Shown here piece after piece: positions 25,443 to 35,081 of a stretch of DNA of 43,416 nt (positions are counted from its first letter, which is position 1; each line of letters starts with the position of its first letter). Source of the stretch: an uncultured Granulosicoccaceae bacterium (lineage in GTDB: Bacteria > Pseudomonadota > Gammaproteobacteria > Granulosicoccales > Granulosicoccaceae); the NCBI GenBank assembly GCA_938028465.1, contig CALJAA010000167.1:1-43416 (forward strand), read 5' to 3'. Under the pieces are notes generated by a model. The model was given only the letters and a program-made list of their open reading frames with translations. It was not told where the DNA came from and did not search any database. Made by a program: the position numbers and the translations under genes.

Positions 25443-26744
25443 CTAGCGGCGCTTAGCTAGCGCGGCTTGATCAATACCCCGCAGATACAGATCGTACATT
25501 TCAGCTGGCCCCCACTCATCACGCAGTTTGGTAAACAATCGCCGAGCATTGGTCCAGTCCTCATCTTTACTAGCTATCATAGCGTCTTGGTGCATCTGCA
25601 AAAACTGCTTTATTTCGCGTTCGTCAAATTCGCCGTTTAGACCACTATTGATTAACGGCTGATACATGTTCACAGCTGATTTTCGCCCTTTTACCAAAAT
25701 GGTATCAAGCTCCCTAAAAAGCATGTCAGGCAAAGCCATTGCTGTTTTGTCAGAGACAATCACTGGCACATGATACTTACGAGTTTGCTCTTCCACCCGC
25801 TGTGCAACATTAACGGCATCGCCGATAACGGTGTAATCCATTCGGTACTCCGACCCCATTGGTCCGACATTAGCAAGACCCGTACTCACGCCGACACCCA
25901 CCCTAATTGCAGGCCAATCTTTATCGATATAAGTTTGTTGTAGCAATGCGATTTCACTCTGAATATCCATCGCGGCAGATAAAGCATCAAATGCATGAGT
26001 GGTACTAGGTGCAGGCGCGCCCCAAACAGCCATGACGCTATCCCCCATGTATTTATCGATGGTGCCTCGATGACGAACAATAACTTTACTAGCAACGCCA
26101 AAAAAACCGTTTAGCCATTCGGCCATTTGTTTGGATTCAAGTTGCTCGCTGATAGCCGTGAAACCCACTACATCGCAAAACAAGACAGTAACTTCTCGCT
26201 CCTCTCCTTCTAATCCCATGCTCTCTGGGTTTCGGGAATAAACGTTGGCCAGCTCTGGCGGCACATATTGGCTTAGCAAGGCTGCAAAGCGCTTACGGTC
26301 ACGAATTTCAGCAAAGTACGACAACAGCACATATAAAACGTACAGCACAAGAATGGTTAAAAATTCAAACGCCAGCGGTACCCGTGGCACAGCAGAACCA
26401 TGGTAGTAGTGCAAAAGAAAAACAGCTAGTGCTGCGCAAATGGCCAGCAAGGCCCCGCCCCACATACGAAACCACGGTAACAAAACGGCCATGGTCAATA
26501 TGATGAGTTGAGTGGCCCAAAATACCGCGCCAAAAGGTGCCGCTTCAAACAGATTGAACGAATTTCCACCACGGATTTTAAGCGAGAACAATTGCCCGGC
26601 TGCCGCTTCTGGGTCGGCGCCCTCAAAATTGAAATACAGGCGGAATACACCCAAGCCTGTCAGAACCAATAGCAGTAAAGCCAGGACCAGTAGCAGCGAA
26701 AACGTCACATTACGGCGTGCTGGATTAAAAAATGGAATGATCAA
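25443..26744 (-). CDS. Membrane-bound class III adenylate/guanylate cyclase
   Basis: 433 residues: about four membrane segments in the first 145 residues, then a class III cyclase domain (about 180-365). Catalytic residues look complete: metal-binding Asp191 in LFCDVVGFT and Asp235 in DKYMGDSVMAV, purine-selecting Lys231 and Thr305 (MDYTVIGD), and the transition-state Asn312 and Arg316 in NVAQRVE. The Lys/Thr pair suggests ATP and hence cAMP. It lacks the large CHASE2 sensor often found before such domains; only a short periplasmic loop (about 38-68) remains. A helical C-terminal tail of about 65 residues follows the catalytic domain. It is divergent from phaA. Confidence 0.88.
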   Translation of the reverse strand: MIIPFFNPARRNVTFSLLLVLALLLLVLTGLGVFRLYFNFEGADPEAAAGQLFSLKIRGGNSFNLFEAAPFGAVFWATQLIILTMAVLLPWFRMWGGALLAICAALAVFLLHYYHGSAVPRVPLAFEFLTILVLYVLYVLLSYFAEIRDRKRFAALLSQYVPPELANVYSRNPESMGLEGEEREVTVLFCDVVGFTAISEQLESKQMAEWLNGFFGVASKVIVRHRGTIDKYMGDSVMAVWGAPAPSTTHAFDALSAAMDIQSEIALLQQTYIDKDWPAIRVGVGVSTGLANVGPMGSEYRMDYTVIGDAVNVAQRVEEQTRKYHVPVIVSDKTAMALPDMLFRELDTILVKGRKSAVNMYQPLINSGLNGEFDEREIKQFLQMHQDAMIASKDEDWTNARRLFTKLRDEWGPAEMYDLYLRGIDQAALAKRR

Positions 26745-26889
26745 ATTGGTTTAGCTCTTTATCACAGCGGTGTTCATACGACTTGCCTGAGCTGATCCTG
26801 CGCTGGCCATGCCTAATGAGGGCAAGGTTAGCACAGCCAACGTGGTATCTTTATGGCTTTCAATAATATGACTGGCTTGGAATAATTTC

Positions 26890-28059
26890 ATGCAAGAAGC
26901 GGTAATAGTCGAAGCGTTGCGATCCCCGATTGGTAAATTTCAAGGCGCCTTGTCAGGCTTAAAGGCAAGCGATATGGGTGCTCAGGTTATCCGCGCTCTT
27001 ATCCAACGCAGTGGTATCGACCCAGCTTTGATTAATGACGTTATTTTAGGCCAAGTGCTGTGCGCAGGAGAAGGCCAAAATCCTGCCCGCCAAGCGAGTA
27101 TCGCTGCAGGCCTACCCCATAGCGTTCCTGCGCTAACCATCAACCGCGTCTGCGGCAGTGGTCTCGAATCCATAGCCTTGGCCCGGCAAGCGATACGCTC
27201 AGGTGATGCTGATGCGATCATCGCAGGCGGCCAAGAAAACATGAGTGCCGCTCTTCATGCACTGCCGAATTCGCGCACTGGTCAACGAATGGGCAATTGG
27301 CAAATGATTGACACAATGATCACAGATGGGCTCTGGTGTGCAATCAATAATTATCACATGGGGCAAACCGCTGAAAATGTCGCTGAGCAGTTTTCGATCA
27401 CTCGTGAAGATCAAGATGCATTTGCACTTGCTTCACAGCAAAAAGCGGCTGCGGCAAAATTTGATGGCGAAATAGTATCGATTGAAGTACCTCAACGGCG
27501 CGGCGACCCACTGCATGTAACAACCGATGAATACCCAAAACCTGATACCGATGCGGCTGTACTAGAAGGCTTGAAATCTGCATTTATTAGAGACGGTACA
27601 GTCACCGCAGCAAACGCCTCCGGCATTAACGACGGCGCTGCCGCCGTATTGGTTATGAGCGAAGCAAAAGCCAGCGAGCTTGGCTTAAAACCGATTGCAA
27701 AAATCCAAGCGTCTGCGGTGGCAGGGGTTGATCCAGCCATCATGGGTACGGGCCCAATACCTGCGGTAACACGTTGCTTAGAAAAAGCTGGATGGGAAAT
27801 GTCTGAACTTGACTTGATCGAATCCAACGAAGCGTTCGCGGCACAATCACTTGCGGTCGCAAAGGAACTCGGTTTACCAGCGGATCGCTTAAACGTGAAT
27901 GGTGGAGCGATTGCCTTAGGCCACCCAATTGGTGCGTCGGGTGCACGCATATTAGTAACGCTGATACACGAAATGAAACGCAGGCAAGTACAAAAAGGCT
28001 TAGCCACGTTATGTGTTGGTGGTGGCCAAGGTGTGGCCTTAGCAGTGGAAGCGACATAA
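26890..28059 (+). CDS. phaA: Acetyl-CoA acetyltransferase (beta-ketothiolase)
   Basis: Condenses two acetyl-CoA to acetoacetyl-CoA, 389 residues. Catalytic residues are present: nucleophile Cys88 in NRVCGSG, His345 in GGAIALGHPIG and Cys375 in LCVGGGQG. The block AAGLPHSVPALTINRVCGSG is typical of biosynthetic thiolases. It overlaps the phaB gene (TAATG), and together they give (R)-3-hydroxybutyryl-CoA, the monomer of polyhydroxybutyrate. No PHB synthase (phaC) is in the window. The symbol rests on this pairing; atoB would describe the same activity. A GGAATAATTTC stretch just upstream of the ATG can serve as a ribosome-binding site. Confidence 0.92.
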   Translation: MQEAVIVEALRSPIGKFQGALSGLKASDMGAQVIRALIQRSGIDPALINDVILGQVLCAGEGQNPARQASIAAGLPHSVPALTINRVCGSGLESIALARQAIRSGDADAIIAGGQENMSAALHALPNSRTGQRMGNWQMIDTMITDGLWCAINNYHMGQTAENVAEQFSITREDQDAFALASQQKAAAAKFDGEIVSIEVPQRRGDPLHVTTDEYPKPDTDAAVLEGLKSAFIRDGTVTAANASGINDGAAAVLVMSEAKASELGLKPIAKIQASAVAGVDPAIMGTGPIPAVTRCLEKAGWEMSELDLIESNEAFAAQSLAVAKELGLPADRLNVNGGAIALGHPIGASGARILVTLIHEMKRRQVQKGLATLCVGGGQGVALAVEAT

Positions 28060-28796
28060 TGACTCGTGTAGCGTTAGTCACGGGCGGTATCGGCGGGCTA
28101 GGCTCGGCAATTGCCACACGCCTTGCCAAAGACTATCGCGTAGTCGCGAACTACCTGCCCTCACTCGAAACGGAAGCGAAATACTGGCAAGCCCAGCAAG
28201 CTAAGGTTGGCATGCAAATCGACATTGTTGCGGGGGACGTGAGCGATGCCGCATCGTGCGAACAAATGGCAAGCCATCTGCTCGCCACGCACGGCTGCAT
28301 AGATGTACTGATCAACAACGCCGGCATTACTCGTGACGCTACCCTGCGTAAAATGCCAGCAGCGGATTGGCAAGCCGTTATTGACACCAATCTCTCTAGC
28401 TTGTTTTACGTGACTCAACCGTTGATAAACGCCATGATTAGCGCAGGTTTTGGCCGTGTGGTAAACATCTCATCGGTCAATGCGCAACGCGGACAGTTTG
28501 GCCAAACAAATTACAGCGCAGCCAAAGCAGGTGTGCATGGGTTTACCAAAGCGCTGGCACAGGAGGTAGCAGCAAAGGGCATCACAGTGAACACCATCTC
28601 ACCCGGCTTTATCAATACCGATATGGTGGCAGCGATCCCGGACGAGCTCCGCGAACAGATCATCACTGATATACCCGTTGGCAGAGTTGGCAAACCAGAC
28701 GATATCGCTCGTGCGGTAGAGTTTTTGATAGCAGACGACGCCGACTACATAACGGGCACTGAATTGTCTGTTAATGGCGGCATTTTTATGCACTAA
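28059..28796 (+). CDS. phaB: Acetoacetyl-CoA reductase (NADPH)
   Basis: Short-chain dehydrogenase/reductase of 245 residues. The NADPH-binding start is ALVTGGIGGLGSAIA, the NNAG motif is LINNAGITRD, and the catalytic Ser-Tyr-Lys set is in ISSVNAQRGQFGQTNYSAAK. The wording GQFGQTNYSAAKAG and the C-terminal VNGGIFMH are typical of PhaB rather than FabG. The ATG at 28059 overlaps the phaA stop by one base, so the pair is coupled. The in-frame codons upstream lie inside phaA and are not used. Confidence 0.92.
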   Translation: MTRVALVTGGIGGLGSAIATRLAKDYRVVANYLPSLETEAKYWQAQQAKVGMQIDIVAGDVSDAASCEQMASHLLATHGCIDVLINNAGITRDATLRKMPAADWQAVIDTNLSSLFYVTQPLINAMISAGFGRVVNISSVNAQRGQFGQTNYSAAKAGVHGFTKALAQEVAAKGITVNTISPGFINTDMVAAIPDELREQIITDIPVGRVGKPDDIARAVEFLIADDADYITGTELSVNGGIFMH

Positions 28797-28950
28797 TTTT
28801 CGGTATCCGCAACTACTGTCTCTGTTGCGCATTGTAATAACTGAATCCTCCCATCCTGCCCGCCAGAAAAACCTCAAATTTAGCTGCATGTCAACGGTGC
28901 ACTTTAGAGCGTTAAGCGCTAGACTGAGCGGCCGCAAAATCAGACTTAAC

Positions 28951-30960
28951 ATGAACAAACTTAACGATCAACAACGCGCTGCTGTAATGGAATTTGACAG
29001 ACCGGTGTTGGTACTAGCCGGTGCAGGAAGTGGTAAAACTGGCGTAATTACGCAAAAAATTGCTTACCTAATCAACAAACAACAATACTCACCCCGCTCT
29101 ATTATTGCCGTTACATTTACTAACAAAGCGGCAAACGAAATGAGAGGTCGCTTGCGTAAATTGCTTGATGCCAAAACGGCAAAGCAGTTATCTATTTCAA
29201 CTTTCCATCGGCTTGGCTTAACCATGCTCCAACAAGATGGTGCTGGCGTGGGTTTACGCAAAGGTTTTACCATTTTTGATCAAAGCGATTCGATGAGTGT
29301 ATTGCGAGAGTTGATCAGTGAACACAACAGCGCAATTGAAGAGCGCACTCTGCAAAACATGATCTCCAATTGGAAGAATCAATTCATCAATGCAGACGCC
29401 GCATTGCACTCCAGCGTTGATGATCAAGAACGTGCCGCAGCAATTTTATATAAAGCCTATACCGAATTTTTGGCCGCTTGTAATTCAGTTGATTTTGATG
29501 ACCTAATCAACTTGCCCGTAACCCTACTCAAAACCAATCCCGCTGTGCTCGAAAAATGGCGTGGTCGTACTCGGCATTTGCTAGTGGATGAATATCAAGA
29601 TACCAATGCTGCGCAATATGAGTTGGTGCGTTTGCTGGTTGATAAATTTGGAGCGCTCACCGCCGTAGGTGATGATGACCAATCCATCTATTCGTGGCGC
29701 GGTGCGCGGCCAGAAAACCTATATACGCTTAAAGATGATTACCCTAATTTAAGAGTCATCAAGCTTGAACAAAACTATCGTTCCAGCCAACGCATATTAC
29801 GATGCGCCAACCAGGTGATCAGCCATAACCCACACGTCTATGACAAAAAGCTGTGGAGTGACCTAGGCATAGGTGACGAGCTAAAAATTTCAGTTTGTCG
29901 ACATGGCATCGATGAAGCTGAATGGGTCGCCGCCCAAATATTGACTATGCACTATCAAAAAGGCATACCGTTTGGGGACTTTGCTATTTTGTATCGCAGC
30001 AACTTTCAGTCACGCCCGTTTGAGCAGGCCATGAGAGAGAAACAAATTCCCTATCAAATTAGTGGTGGCGATTCGTTCTTCGATAAAACCGAAATCAAAG
30101 ACATGCTGGCTTACCTTAAGTTGTTGGTCAATCCTGACGATGAAACCGCATTTTTGCGTTGCATTAACACACCCCGTCGTGAAATAGGCCCCACAACCTT
30201 AGCAGCGCTCGGCAAACAGGCTCGTTCAAGAAATAATAGCCTGTTCGCCGCCTGCCACGACATGGGTTTAGAGACTCATATGTCAGAAAAGGCGCGTACC
30301 AATTTGCAGCGCTTTGCTAATTGGTTAGTGCTAGTGGCAGACAACGCTGAACGCGGCGACACACTCGCTGTGCTCAAACAGTTTTTTGATGACATGGATT
30401 ATACCGGCTGGATCGAACGTCAAGCCAGCACACCGCAAAAGGCAGAACGCAGCTTAAAGAATATCGATGAGCTGTGGCAATGGATCGAGCGTTTGCTCAC
30501 CACCGAAGATGCTTCAGAAGTTAGCCTTGTCGACATTGTGTCGCAGTTAAGTTTGCACGATATTCTCTCGCGGCAAGAAGACAAAAAAGAAACATCACAA
30601 ATTCAAATGTCCACGCTACACGCAGCAAAAGGCTTGGAGTATCCGCATGTATTTATGGTGGGTATGGAAGAAGAAATCCTGCCGCACAAAAATAGCCTTG
30701 AATCTGGCGACCTTGAAGAGGAACGCCGCCTTTGCTATGTGGGCATGACACGCGCCCGACACACCCTAACCTTCACTCGTGCTCGTTCACGCCAACGCTA
30801 CGGCGAAATGAGCAATTGCGAGCAGAGTCGATTTCTTGCAGACTTACCTGAAGACGATGTCATCACCATGGGCGAGCTTGGCGAAAACAACCCTGAACAA
30901 GAGCGCACCTCGGGCAAAGAGGCCTTAGAAGGCCTGATGGCCATGTTATCGGGTGATTAA
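28951..30960 (+). CDS. rep: ATP-dependent DNA helicase Rep
   Basis: Superfamily 1A 3'-5' helicase, 669 residues, the size of E. coli Rep. Q motif MNKLNDQQRAAV, Walker A VLAGAGSGKTGVI, motif Ia AVTFTNKAANEM, motif II LLVDEYQDTN, motif III GDDDQSIYSWRGA, motif IV region KLEQNYRSS, motif V LHAAKGLEYPHVFMVG and motif VI CYVGMTRARHTL. Residues such as SISTFHRLGL and ISNWKN point to Rep rather than UvrD. The ATG at 28951 gives the start of E. coli Rep; the frame is open for 59 codons further upstream but with no homology. It lies 154 bp after phaB. Confidence 0.95.
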   Translation: MNKLNDQQRAAVMEFDRPVLVLAGAGSGKTGVITQKIAYLINKQQYSPRSIIAVTFTNKAANEMRGRLRKLLDAKTAKQLSISTFHRLGLTMLQQDGAGVGLRKGFTIFDQSDSMSVLRELISEHNSAIEERTLQNMISNWKNQFINADAALHSSVDDQERAAAILYKAYTEFLAACNSVDFDDLINLPVTLLKTNPAVLEKWRGRTRHLLVDEYQDTNAAQYELVRLLVDKFGALTAVGDDDQSIYSWRGARPENLYTLKDDYPNLRVIKLEQNYRSSQRILRCANQVISHNPHVYDKKLWSDLGIGDELKISVCRHGIDEAEWVAAQILTMHYQKGIPFGDFAILYRSNFQSRPFEQAMREKQIPYQISGGDSFFDKTEIKDMLAYLKLLVNPDDETAFLRCINTPRREIGPTTLAALGKQARSRNNSLFAACHDMGLETHMSEKARTNLQRFANWLVLVADNAERGDTLAVLKQFFDDMDYTGWIERQASTPQKAERSLKNIDELWQWIERLLTTEDASEVSLVDIVSQLSLHDILSRQEDKKETSQIQMSTLHAAKGLEYPHVFMVGMEEEILPHKNSLESGDLEEERRLCYVGMTRARHTLTFTRARSRQRYGEMSNCEQSRFLADLPEDDVITMGELGENNPEQERTSGKEALEGLMAMLSGD

Positions 30961-31083
30961 CCTGTTATTTTGAGGGAGAAGGCAGTACCAAGGCCCAGCT
31001 CCACTTGAAAAGGAACCAGCTTTGCATATGTTTATACAGTTTCGCCCCCCATCAACGTACACGAGCCATGGTTAACTAATTAC

Positions 31084-33495
31084 ATGACTAACTCAGACGA
31101 TGAAGCAGATCTTCTGTTCGACGAGCTCGAATCAGAAACCGACGTAACCACTGATGAGAAAACAGGCTTGATTTTGCCAGAGCAAAATCTACCCGAAAAA
31201 CTCATGTTGCTGCCCATATTCGAGCGCCCGTTTTTTCCAGCGCAAGTACAACCTTTGGTTATTGACGAAGACCCATGGCAGGAGACCTTTTCGCGCCTAG
31301 CTAAAATGGACAACCATCTATTGGGATTGTGTTACGCCGGTGATCAAGAAAACGCTAAAGCCAGCACAGATGACTTTTCTAAAATCGGCTGCGTTGTTAG
31401 ATTGCACAATGTGGTTGGCAACAACGGCAAAATCCAGTTCATCGCCCAAGGCCTACAACGTTTTAAAATCGAATCATGGATAAGCTACGAGCCGCCTTTC
31501 TCAGCCACGGTTAGTTACCCGGCAGAGCGTGCTGGCAAAACGCCAGAAATTAAAGCTTATGCAATGGCCTTAATCCAGGCCATTAAAGAGCTCATACCGC
31601 TAAACCCGCTCTACAACGAGGAGCTTAAAAACTTTCTCAACCACTTCAATTTAAATGAGCCATCACCACTAGCTGATTTTGCTGCAGCCATCACAACGGC
31701 TTCGGGTAAAGATCTACAACACATACTCGATACCGTTCAACTGCAAAAGCGTATGGAACGCGTATTGGTGTTGCTACACAAAGAGCTTGAAGTGGCTCGC
31801 TTACAAAGCGAGATACGCACTGAAGTAGAACAAAAGATGTCTAAGCACCAGCGCGAATTCTTTTTGCGTGAAGAGCTAAAAGTTATTCAGCGCGAATTGG
31901 GTATCGCAAAAGACGATCGTACATCTGATATCGATACGTTTCGTGAGCGCATGGATAAAACAAGCCCACCAGAGCATGTCCAAAAACGATTCGATACAGA
32001 AATAAACAAAATGTCCGTACTCGAAACAGGTTCACCGGAATACGGTGTAACTCGTAACTACGTCGATTGGCTTAGCTCGGTACCTTGGGGTATTCATTCC
32101 AAAGATAAGATCAGCTTACGAGGCGCTCGTAAAATACTCAATCAAGACCACGCTGGCCTTGATGATGTAAAAGATCGCATCCTTGAATTTTTAGCAATGG
32201 GTGCTTTTCGTGGCGATGTAAGTGGATCGATATTATTATTTGTTGGCCCACCAGGCGTGGGTAAAACCTCGATTGGTAAATCAATAGCTGAATCGCTTGG
32301 CCGAAAGTTTTATCGCTTTAGTGTTGGCGGTATGCGTGATGAAGCCGAAATCAAAGGCCATCGCCGCACCTACATTGGTGCGATGCCAGGCAAGTTGGTA
32401 CAAGCGCTAAAAGACGTCGAAGTGAGCAACCCCGTTATCATGCTCGATGAAATCGACAAGATGGGTGTGTCACATCAAGGTGACCCCTCCTCTGCCATGT
32501 TAGAGGTGCTAGACCCTGAACAGAACGATGACTTTCTTGATCACTACTTGGATTTACGCGTCGATTTATCCAAAGTGCTATTTATTTGCACTGCAAACCA
32601 ACTTGATACGATCGCTCGCCCATTACTTGATCGAATGGACGTTATCCGCTTGGGCGGTTATATCGCATCAGAAAAACTCGAGATAGCACAAAAGCACTTA
32701 TGGCCTCGCCTGCTGGAACGTAACAAGGTTAAGAATAGCCAAGTTAAAATTTCTGAATCAGCGATTAAGGCGCTGGTTGAAAACTACGCGCGTGAAGCTG
32801 GTGTTCGTAATCTAGAAAAGCTCTTGAGTAAAATACTGCGCAAGAGCGTACTGCAACTACTAACCAAGAAAAAACCCGTTAGCATCAGCGGCCGCAACCT
32901 AGTGGATTTTGTTGGCGAGCCTCCTTTTAGAGGCGAAAAACAACTTGGCGGCGTTGGAGTAATTACAGGCCTTGCATGGACAGCCATGGGTGGTGCTACC
33001 CTACCAATTGAAGCCAGCCGCATACATGGTGTTAATCGCGAACTCAAACTCACAGGCCATCTGGGCAAGGTGATGACAGAATCAGCACAAATTGCACACA
33101 GCTATGTCACCACTAATTGCAAAAAATGGGGGATCGATGAGGATTACTTCTTAAAAGCGGCCTTACACATACACGTGCCTGAAGGAGCAACCCCCAAAGA
33201 TGGGCCAAGCGCTGGCATCAGTATCACTAGCGCATTACTGTCACTTGCACTAAACAAGGCCGTTAAAAAGAACCTTGCAATGACAGGCGAGCTCACGCTT
33301 ACCGGAGAAGTTTTACCTATTGGTGGGGTTCGTGAAAAATTGATAGCGTCACGACGATTAGGTATCAAAGAAGTAATCTTACCTGCAGGCAACGAGCGTG
33401 ATGTGCAAGAACTACCTAAGCACATTATTAAGGGGCTGAAAATTTACTACGCTAGCCAATACGATGATGTGTTTAAGCGTTTATTTAAACAATAA
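31084..33495 (+). CDS. lon: ATP-dependent protease Lon
   Basis: Cytosolic hexameric quality-control protease of 803 residues. The N-terminal substrate-binding domain (about 35-225) is followed by a helical neck (EFFLREELKVIQRELG), the AAA+ module with Walker A GPPGVGKTS (about 388-396) and Walker B VIMLDEIDKMG, and the S16 peptidase domain with catalytic Ser709 in KDGPSAGI and Lys752 in GGVREKLIASRRLG. All motifs are intact. It begins with an acidic leader MTNSDDEADLL. No good ribosome-binding site precedes the ATG. A CTTGAAA stands about 80 bp upstream but a matched heat-shock promoter could not be completed. Followed after 10 bp by a convergent gene. Confidence 0.95.
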   Translation: MTNSDDEADLLFDELESETDVTTDEKTGLILPEQNLPEKLMLLPIFERPFFPAQVQPLVIDEDPWQETFSRLAKMDNHLLGLCYAGDQENAKASTDDFSKIGCVVRLHNVVGNNGKIQFIAQGLQRFKIESWISYEPPFSATVSYPAERAGKTPEIKAYAMALIQAIKELIPLNPLYNEELKNFLNHFNLNEPSPLADFAAAITTASGKDLQHILDTVQLQKRMERVLVLLHKELEVARLQSEIRTEVEQKMSKHQREFFLREELKVIQRELGIAKDDRTSDIDTFRERMDKTSPPEHVQKRFDTEINKMSVLETGSPEYGVTRNYVDWLSSVPWGIHSKDKISLRGARKILNQDHAGLDDVKDRILEFLAMGAFRGDVSGSILLFVGPPGVGKTSIGKSIAESLGRKFYRFSVGGMRDEAEIKGHRRTYIGAMPGKLVQALKDVEVSNPVIMLDEIDKMGVSHQGDPSSAMLEVLDPEQNDDFLDHYLDLRVDLSKVLFICTANQLDTIARPLLDRMDVIRLGGYIASEKLEIAQKHLWPRLLERNKVKNSQVKISESAIKALVENYAREAGVRNLEKLLSKILRKSVLQLLTKKKPVSISGRNLVDFVGEPPFRGEKQLGGVGVITGLAWTAMGGATLPIEASRIHGVNRELKLTGHLGKVMTESAQIAHSYVTTNCKKWGIDEDYFLKAALHIHVPEGATPKDGPSAGISITSALLSLALNKAVKKNLAMTGELTLTGEVLPIGGVREKLIASRRLGIKEVILPAGNERDVQELPKHIIKGLKIYYASQYDDVFKRLFKQ

Positions 33496-33505
33496 CAGAA
33501 ATACT

Positions 33506-34477
33506 TTATCGCCCCAAACCCTGAAGCCACGCAAGCCGGACTGAAAAGTCCGGCGCCGTATCGGCAACAATATCTTCCGAAAACGACACCTCAAACGCAT
33601 TGCCACCCCTTAGCTTTTTACGACCAAGCAAGGTGAGCTGCCCCGATATCTGGCCGAGCTCCTCTAGTGTGCTATCGAAAATAGCTGAATGCCAATCAAG
33701 TTGCGCAACGATCGAAACGCTGGGAGACCAATTAAACTCAGCGCCCATACTGCCAAACGCAACCAACGGGTTTTGCTTAGGTAAGTTGTTTGCGTTACCA
33801 GGGGCCAACAAGCCAATACTGAGCGCACCATCAAATCGCTGAGTCCATCGTCGTCGCGATGATTGCCAGTCAATGTAAAGATCAGAGCTACCACTTCCGA
33901 AAAATCCATCATCAGAGGCGGCGCCTAATTTAGCGCCAGCTCGCCATATTGGTGATCCAGACTGACAAGCTTGAAACCGTTGAACACTGAGCTGAATATC
34001 GCCAAAACCCTGTTCATTGGATAGCAGTTGCCGCACCACGTTTTCGCCTGATTGATAGGCGTATTCAAGTTTGTCTCTTTCTTCAAACTGGCGTGAGGCG
34101 TTAGGCAGCCCAAAGGCACCATGCCAATCTTCAATCGGTTTATCGAGAAACCCACCGTCATGCGATAGGTATACGACAGCCGCATCGGCTTGCCAACATG
34201 GGTTTATGCGCTTGCTAAACCTTGTGTGCAATGCTGAAGTTTCGCCATCAAGCAGAAGTTTTTCGGTAACTGATTCACCGCCCATGAATACATTACTGTG
34301 TTCAATTGATAATTGAATTTGTGTGCCCTCACTACGCATTGCAGCCGCAGGTAAGCCGATGAGAGCCGTTATGGGTTGAGCTGAGAGATGTTGCACTAAC
34401 AAGCCTTGATCGGCGTATAGCGGCTTACAGAGGCACACAGATAGTAACAGTAGGCACCTAGAGTCAAAACGAAACAT
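33506..34477 (-). CDS. DUF3187 family outer-membrane-like protein
   Basis: Secreted protein of 323 residues with an N-terminal signal peptide (LLLLSVCLCKPLYA). The family marker is the block YLSHDGGFLDKPIEDWHGAFGLPNASR, here cut to GGFLDKPIEDWHGAFGLP, with a preceding LLLDGET. The rest alternates short strands with aromatic ends (SSDLYIDWQSS, VAQLDWHSAIF), consistent with a beta-barrel, and the end is DFSVRLAWLQGLGR. Function is unknown in the family. It is probably the last gene of an operon with the TPR protein 12 bp upstream, after dsbC and xerD. Confidence 0.75.
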   Translation of the reverse strand: MFRFDSRCLLLLSVCLCKPLYADQGLLVQHLSAQPITALIGLPAAAMRSEGTQIQLSIEHSNVFMGGESVTEKLLLDGETSALHTRFSKRINPCWQADAAVVYLSHDGGFLDKPIEDWHGAFGLPNASRQFEERDKLEYAYQSGENVVRQLLSNEQGFGDIQLSVQRFQACQSGSPIWRAGAKLGAASDDGFFGSGSSDLYIDWQSSRRRWTQRFDGALSIGLLAPGNANNLPKQNPLVAFGSMGAEFNWSPSVSIVAQLDWHSAIFDSTLEELGQISGQLTLLGRKKLRGGNAFEVSFSEDIVADTAPDFSVRLAWLQGLGR

Positions 34478-34489
34478 AAAAACGCTTTT

Positions 34490-35050
34490 TTATATCTCGT
34501 CGCCTAGTTTATCGCGCACGCGTTCGATACTTCTAAGCGCACTTTCAGATTGAGGACTGATTTTTAACACTTGCTCAAATGCTTCAAGCGCATTTTGATA
34601 GTTACGCTGCTGCAGAAAGATCAACCCTAAGCCTGAGATCGCACCAATATGGCGTGGTTCAAGCGCAATGGTTTGCTTGATATCTTCAACAGATGCGTCG
34701 ATATCACCTACAAGGTAATGAAGGGTTGCTCGTTTATTCCATGCTTCAGCAAAGTTTGGAGAACTATCAATGAGTTGATCACTGAGATTTAAGCCTAAGG
34801 TTAATTGGCGAGCTTTCATCGCAGCGATGATCTGGGACATTAAGACATCGGCGTTATCATCAGGCCCAACTAGCCAATGTTGCCAAATTTTGAATTCAAT
34901 TTGCGAGGCCTCGCTAGCATTAGATGCACTAGCGAGCTTGTCGAACAAGGGGTTTAGCTCTTCAGCAGTTTGATCAGCGTGGGCTCCTGCTGCCATCGCA
35001 CTTAGCCAGATAGCAACCAACCCTATCCGAATATGATCCAAGCATGTCAT
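34490..35050 (-). CDS. Periplasmic TPR-repeat protein
   Basis: 186 residues with a signal peptide ending AAGAHA and three TPR-like units in the second half (FAEAWNKRATLHYLVGDIDA, IGAISGLGLIFLQQRNYQNA, then a shorter last unit at EVLKIS). TPRs are helical protein-interaction repeats; no partner is identified. A GGGGA lies six bases upstream of the ATG at 35050. It sits between dsbC and the DUF3187 gene, 12 bp from the latter and 31 bp from dsbC, so co-expression with both is likely. No known gene name. Confidence 0.78.
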   Translation of the reverse strand: MTCLDHIRIGLVAIWLSAMAAGAHADQTAEELNPLFDKLASASNASEASQIEFKIWQHWLVGPDDNADVLMSQIIAAMKARQLTLGLNLSDQLIDSSPNFAEAWNKRATLHYLVGDIDASVEDIKQTIALEPRHIGAISGLGLIFLQQRNYQNALEAFEQVLKISPQSESALRSIERVRDKLGDEI

Positions 35051-35081
35051 GCATGTTCCCCATCAGTAAATTGCAATCATC

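Noticed and set aside
27492..28007. 171-codon minus-strand frame
   Set aside because: Antisense to the conserved phaA coding sequence; no independent signal.
31004..31054. Sigma-32-like boxes before lon (CTTGAAA and CCCCAT)
   Set aside because: The two boxes are 36 bases apart, far outside the 13-17 normal for heat-shock promoters.
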